From an uncultured Ulvibacter sp. (lineage in GTDB: Bacteria; Bacteroidota; Bacteroidia; Flavobacteriales; Flavobacteriaceae): a stretch of 64,000 nt of DNA. The position numbers were made by a program, and so were the translations under genes. The notes beneath the pieces were generated by a model that did no database searches, was not told where the DNA came from, and saw only the letters and a list, made by a program, of their open reading frames with translations. This document shows positions 63,453-64,000 of the stretch, one piece after another; position 1 is the stretch's first letter; each line of letters begins with the position of its first letter. The DNA lies in assembly GCA_938083445.1 (NCBI GenBank), contig CALKCP010000017.1:118676-182675 (forward strand), in the 5' to 3' direction.

Positions 63453-63526
63453 TCCTCTTTAGCTCAGTTGGTTAGAGCATCTGACTGTTAATCAGAGGGT
63501 CCTTGGTTCGAGCCCAAGAAGAGGAG
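63453..63526 (+). tRNA. tRNA-Asn (anticodon GTT)
   Basis: A 74-nt cloverleaf: the acceptor stem pairs 63453-63459 with 63519-63525. The anticodon arm has stem TCTGA/TCAGA around the loop CTGTTAA (63485-63491), with anticodon GTT at 63487-63489. The T-arm has GGTTCGAGCC. The discriminator base is G63526 and CCA is encoded at 63527-63529. A consensus promoter and a strong terminator flank it. The gene also provides the last codons and the stop of a recombinase remnant on the opposite strand. Confidence 0.98.
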
Positions 63527-63806
63527 CCATATTAGACAAGAGGTCATTTTTGACCTCTTGTCTTTTTTTACCACTTTTTAAAACCTTGCTGGCCAACATA
63601 ATAGACTTTATCTCTGGAGTGAAAATGTTGTTGCAACTCTCGAAATCAAAATTTTCAAATTTTTCAGTAAAGATGCAACCAAGAATCTTTTGTTTGATCT
63701 TTCCATCCGCCTTATCCCAGTAGAAACTTAGTTTTTCAATCATTGGGAGAGTTTTATTCAAATACACTTTAAAAGGACTCTTCGTGGACTTCAACCGTTC
63801 CAACTT
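63492..63806 (-). pseudogene. C-terminal fragment of a site-specific recombinase, ending inside tRNA-Asn
   Basis: About 105 codons without a proper beginning. The sequence KLSFYWDKADGKIKQ followed by ILGCIFTEKFENFDF matches the C-terminal tail typical of the large serine recombinases (recombinase family proteins) of flavobacterial mobile elements. The catalytic N-terminal part is absent: upstream the frame runs into the DUF2779 fragment. The last residues (LLGLEPRTL) and the TGA stop are read from the antisense of tRNA-Asn, the usual sign of an element integrated at a tRNA 3' end. This is a decayed remnant. Confidence 0.72.
63534..63569 (+). terminator. Strong terminator of tRNA-Asn
   Basis: A perfect 13-bp stem (63534-63546 with 63551-63563), a TTTT loop and a run of T after it (63564-63569). 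Confidence 0.93.
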
Positions 63807-64000
63807 AATCTGTACTCTAATAATTGTCTTCTTATATCTTCAACGTCGCCTTCAAAAGATCCGTTTACCATCGAAAGAAAAGTATTAGATGCTGTACCTC
63901 CTTCTTTAATATCAAGATCATTGTATGAGAGTTCAGGAACCAGTGCAGGTAGAACGTACTTTATTGAATAACTTCCTTTCATTTCGGGGGTATAGTACCA
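63791..64000 (-). pseudogene. Truncated DUF2779-family gene, partial at the right edge
   Basis: The open frame enters from beyond 64000 (WYYTPEMKGSYSIK) and continues with VLPALVPELSYNDLDI and GGTASNTFLSMVNGSFEGD. These are characteristic of the C-terminal half of DUF2779 proteins, nuclease-like proteins often found in accessory islands. The family match stops at QLLEY, after which five unrelated codons (RLSWN, then G) precede a TGA. Here the recombinase tail begins in another frame. The simplest reading is a deletion joining the two genes. The upstream part is outside the window. Confidence 0.65.

Noticed and set aside
1..64000. CRISPR arrays, insertion sequences, prophage or a defence system
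   Set aside because: No regularly spaced direct repeats, transposase genes or phage structural genes were found. The only mobile-element traces are the fragments after 63492.

Overview
The window is a chromosomal segment of a Bacteroidota bacterium, most likely a marine-type member of the Flavobacteriaceae. The evidence is the type IX secretion system (T9SS) C-terminal sorting domains on several secreted proteins, the gliding-motility lipoprotein GldH, bacteroidetal -7 boxes (TAnnTTTG) ahead of many genes, the near absence of Shine-Dalgarno sequences, and AT-rich coding DNA. It is mostly well-packed core genome. Only the far right end (after 63530) looks like accessory DNA.

Layout. 1-6487: two tandem, closely related secreted subtilases (the first runs off the left edge). 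6672-14581: acyl-CoA thioesterase, an HU-like/SPOR protein, dprA, trpS, plsC, an ECF sigma factor with a putative dual-membrane anti-sigma protein, and recA. 14890-21516: trhO, ricT-like, gldH, a class A penicillin-binding protein, and both subunits of a CoA transferase. 22030-30490: a small orphan gene, a fused oligopeptide-type ABC ATPase, a large T9SS-exported M4 metallopeptidase, a PolB-like exonuclease, a serine hydrolase and an alkyltransferase. 31072-46101: a haem biosynthesis supercluster (hemB, F, E, D, C, A on the minus strand; an AraC regulator, hemH and, further on, a HemJ-type oxidase on the plus strand). 46167-51642: sensor kinase, enoyl-CoA hydratase, a PETase/cutinase-like T9SS esterase, HD hydrolase, plsC and a bacilliredoxin. 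51846-61780: a J-domain protein, a DtxR-family regulator in one operon with an outer-membrane protein and a metal ABC transporter, then feoAB with a small Cys-rich FeoB partner, and a SCO protein. 62012-64000: rseP, tRNA-Asn, and decayed mobile-element genes whose recombinase tail ends inside the tRNA.

How it fits together. Metal and haem supply dominate the right half. The DtxR-like regulator has a near-perfect palindrome at its own promoter and probably controls the Mn/Zn/Fe uptake operon behind it. Both permeases of that operon carry unusual soluble C-terminal extensions that look like winged-helix domains. FeoAB brings in ferrous iron, and HemA-F, H and J cover every step from glutamyl-tRNA to haem except hemL. 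Envelope biology is the other theme: T9SS cargo (two subtilases, an M4 protease and a polyester-hydrolase-like enzyme), GldH, PBP1A, RseP, and a sigma factor paired with an anti-sigma protein that appears to span both membranes.

The items most worth following up are the sigma/dual-membrane anti-sigma pair (11310-13444), the PETase-like esterase (48540-49637), the permease/winged-helix fusions with their DtxR operator (52631-58073), and the integration scar at tRNA-Asn (63453-64000). No CRISPR array, insertion sequence, rRNA operon or prophage was seen.
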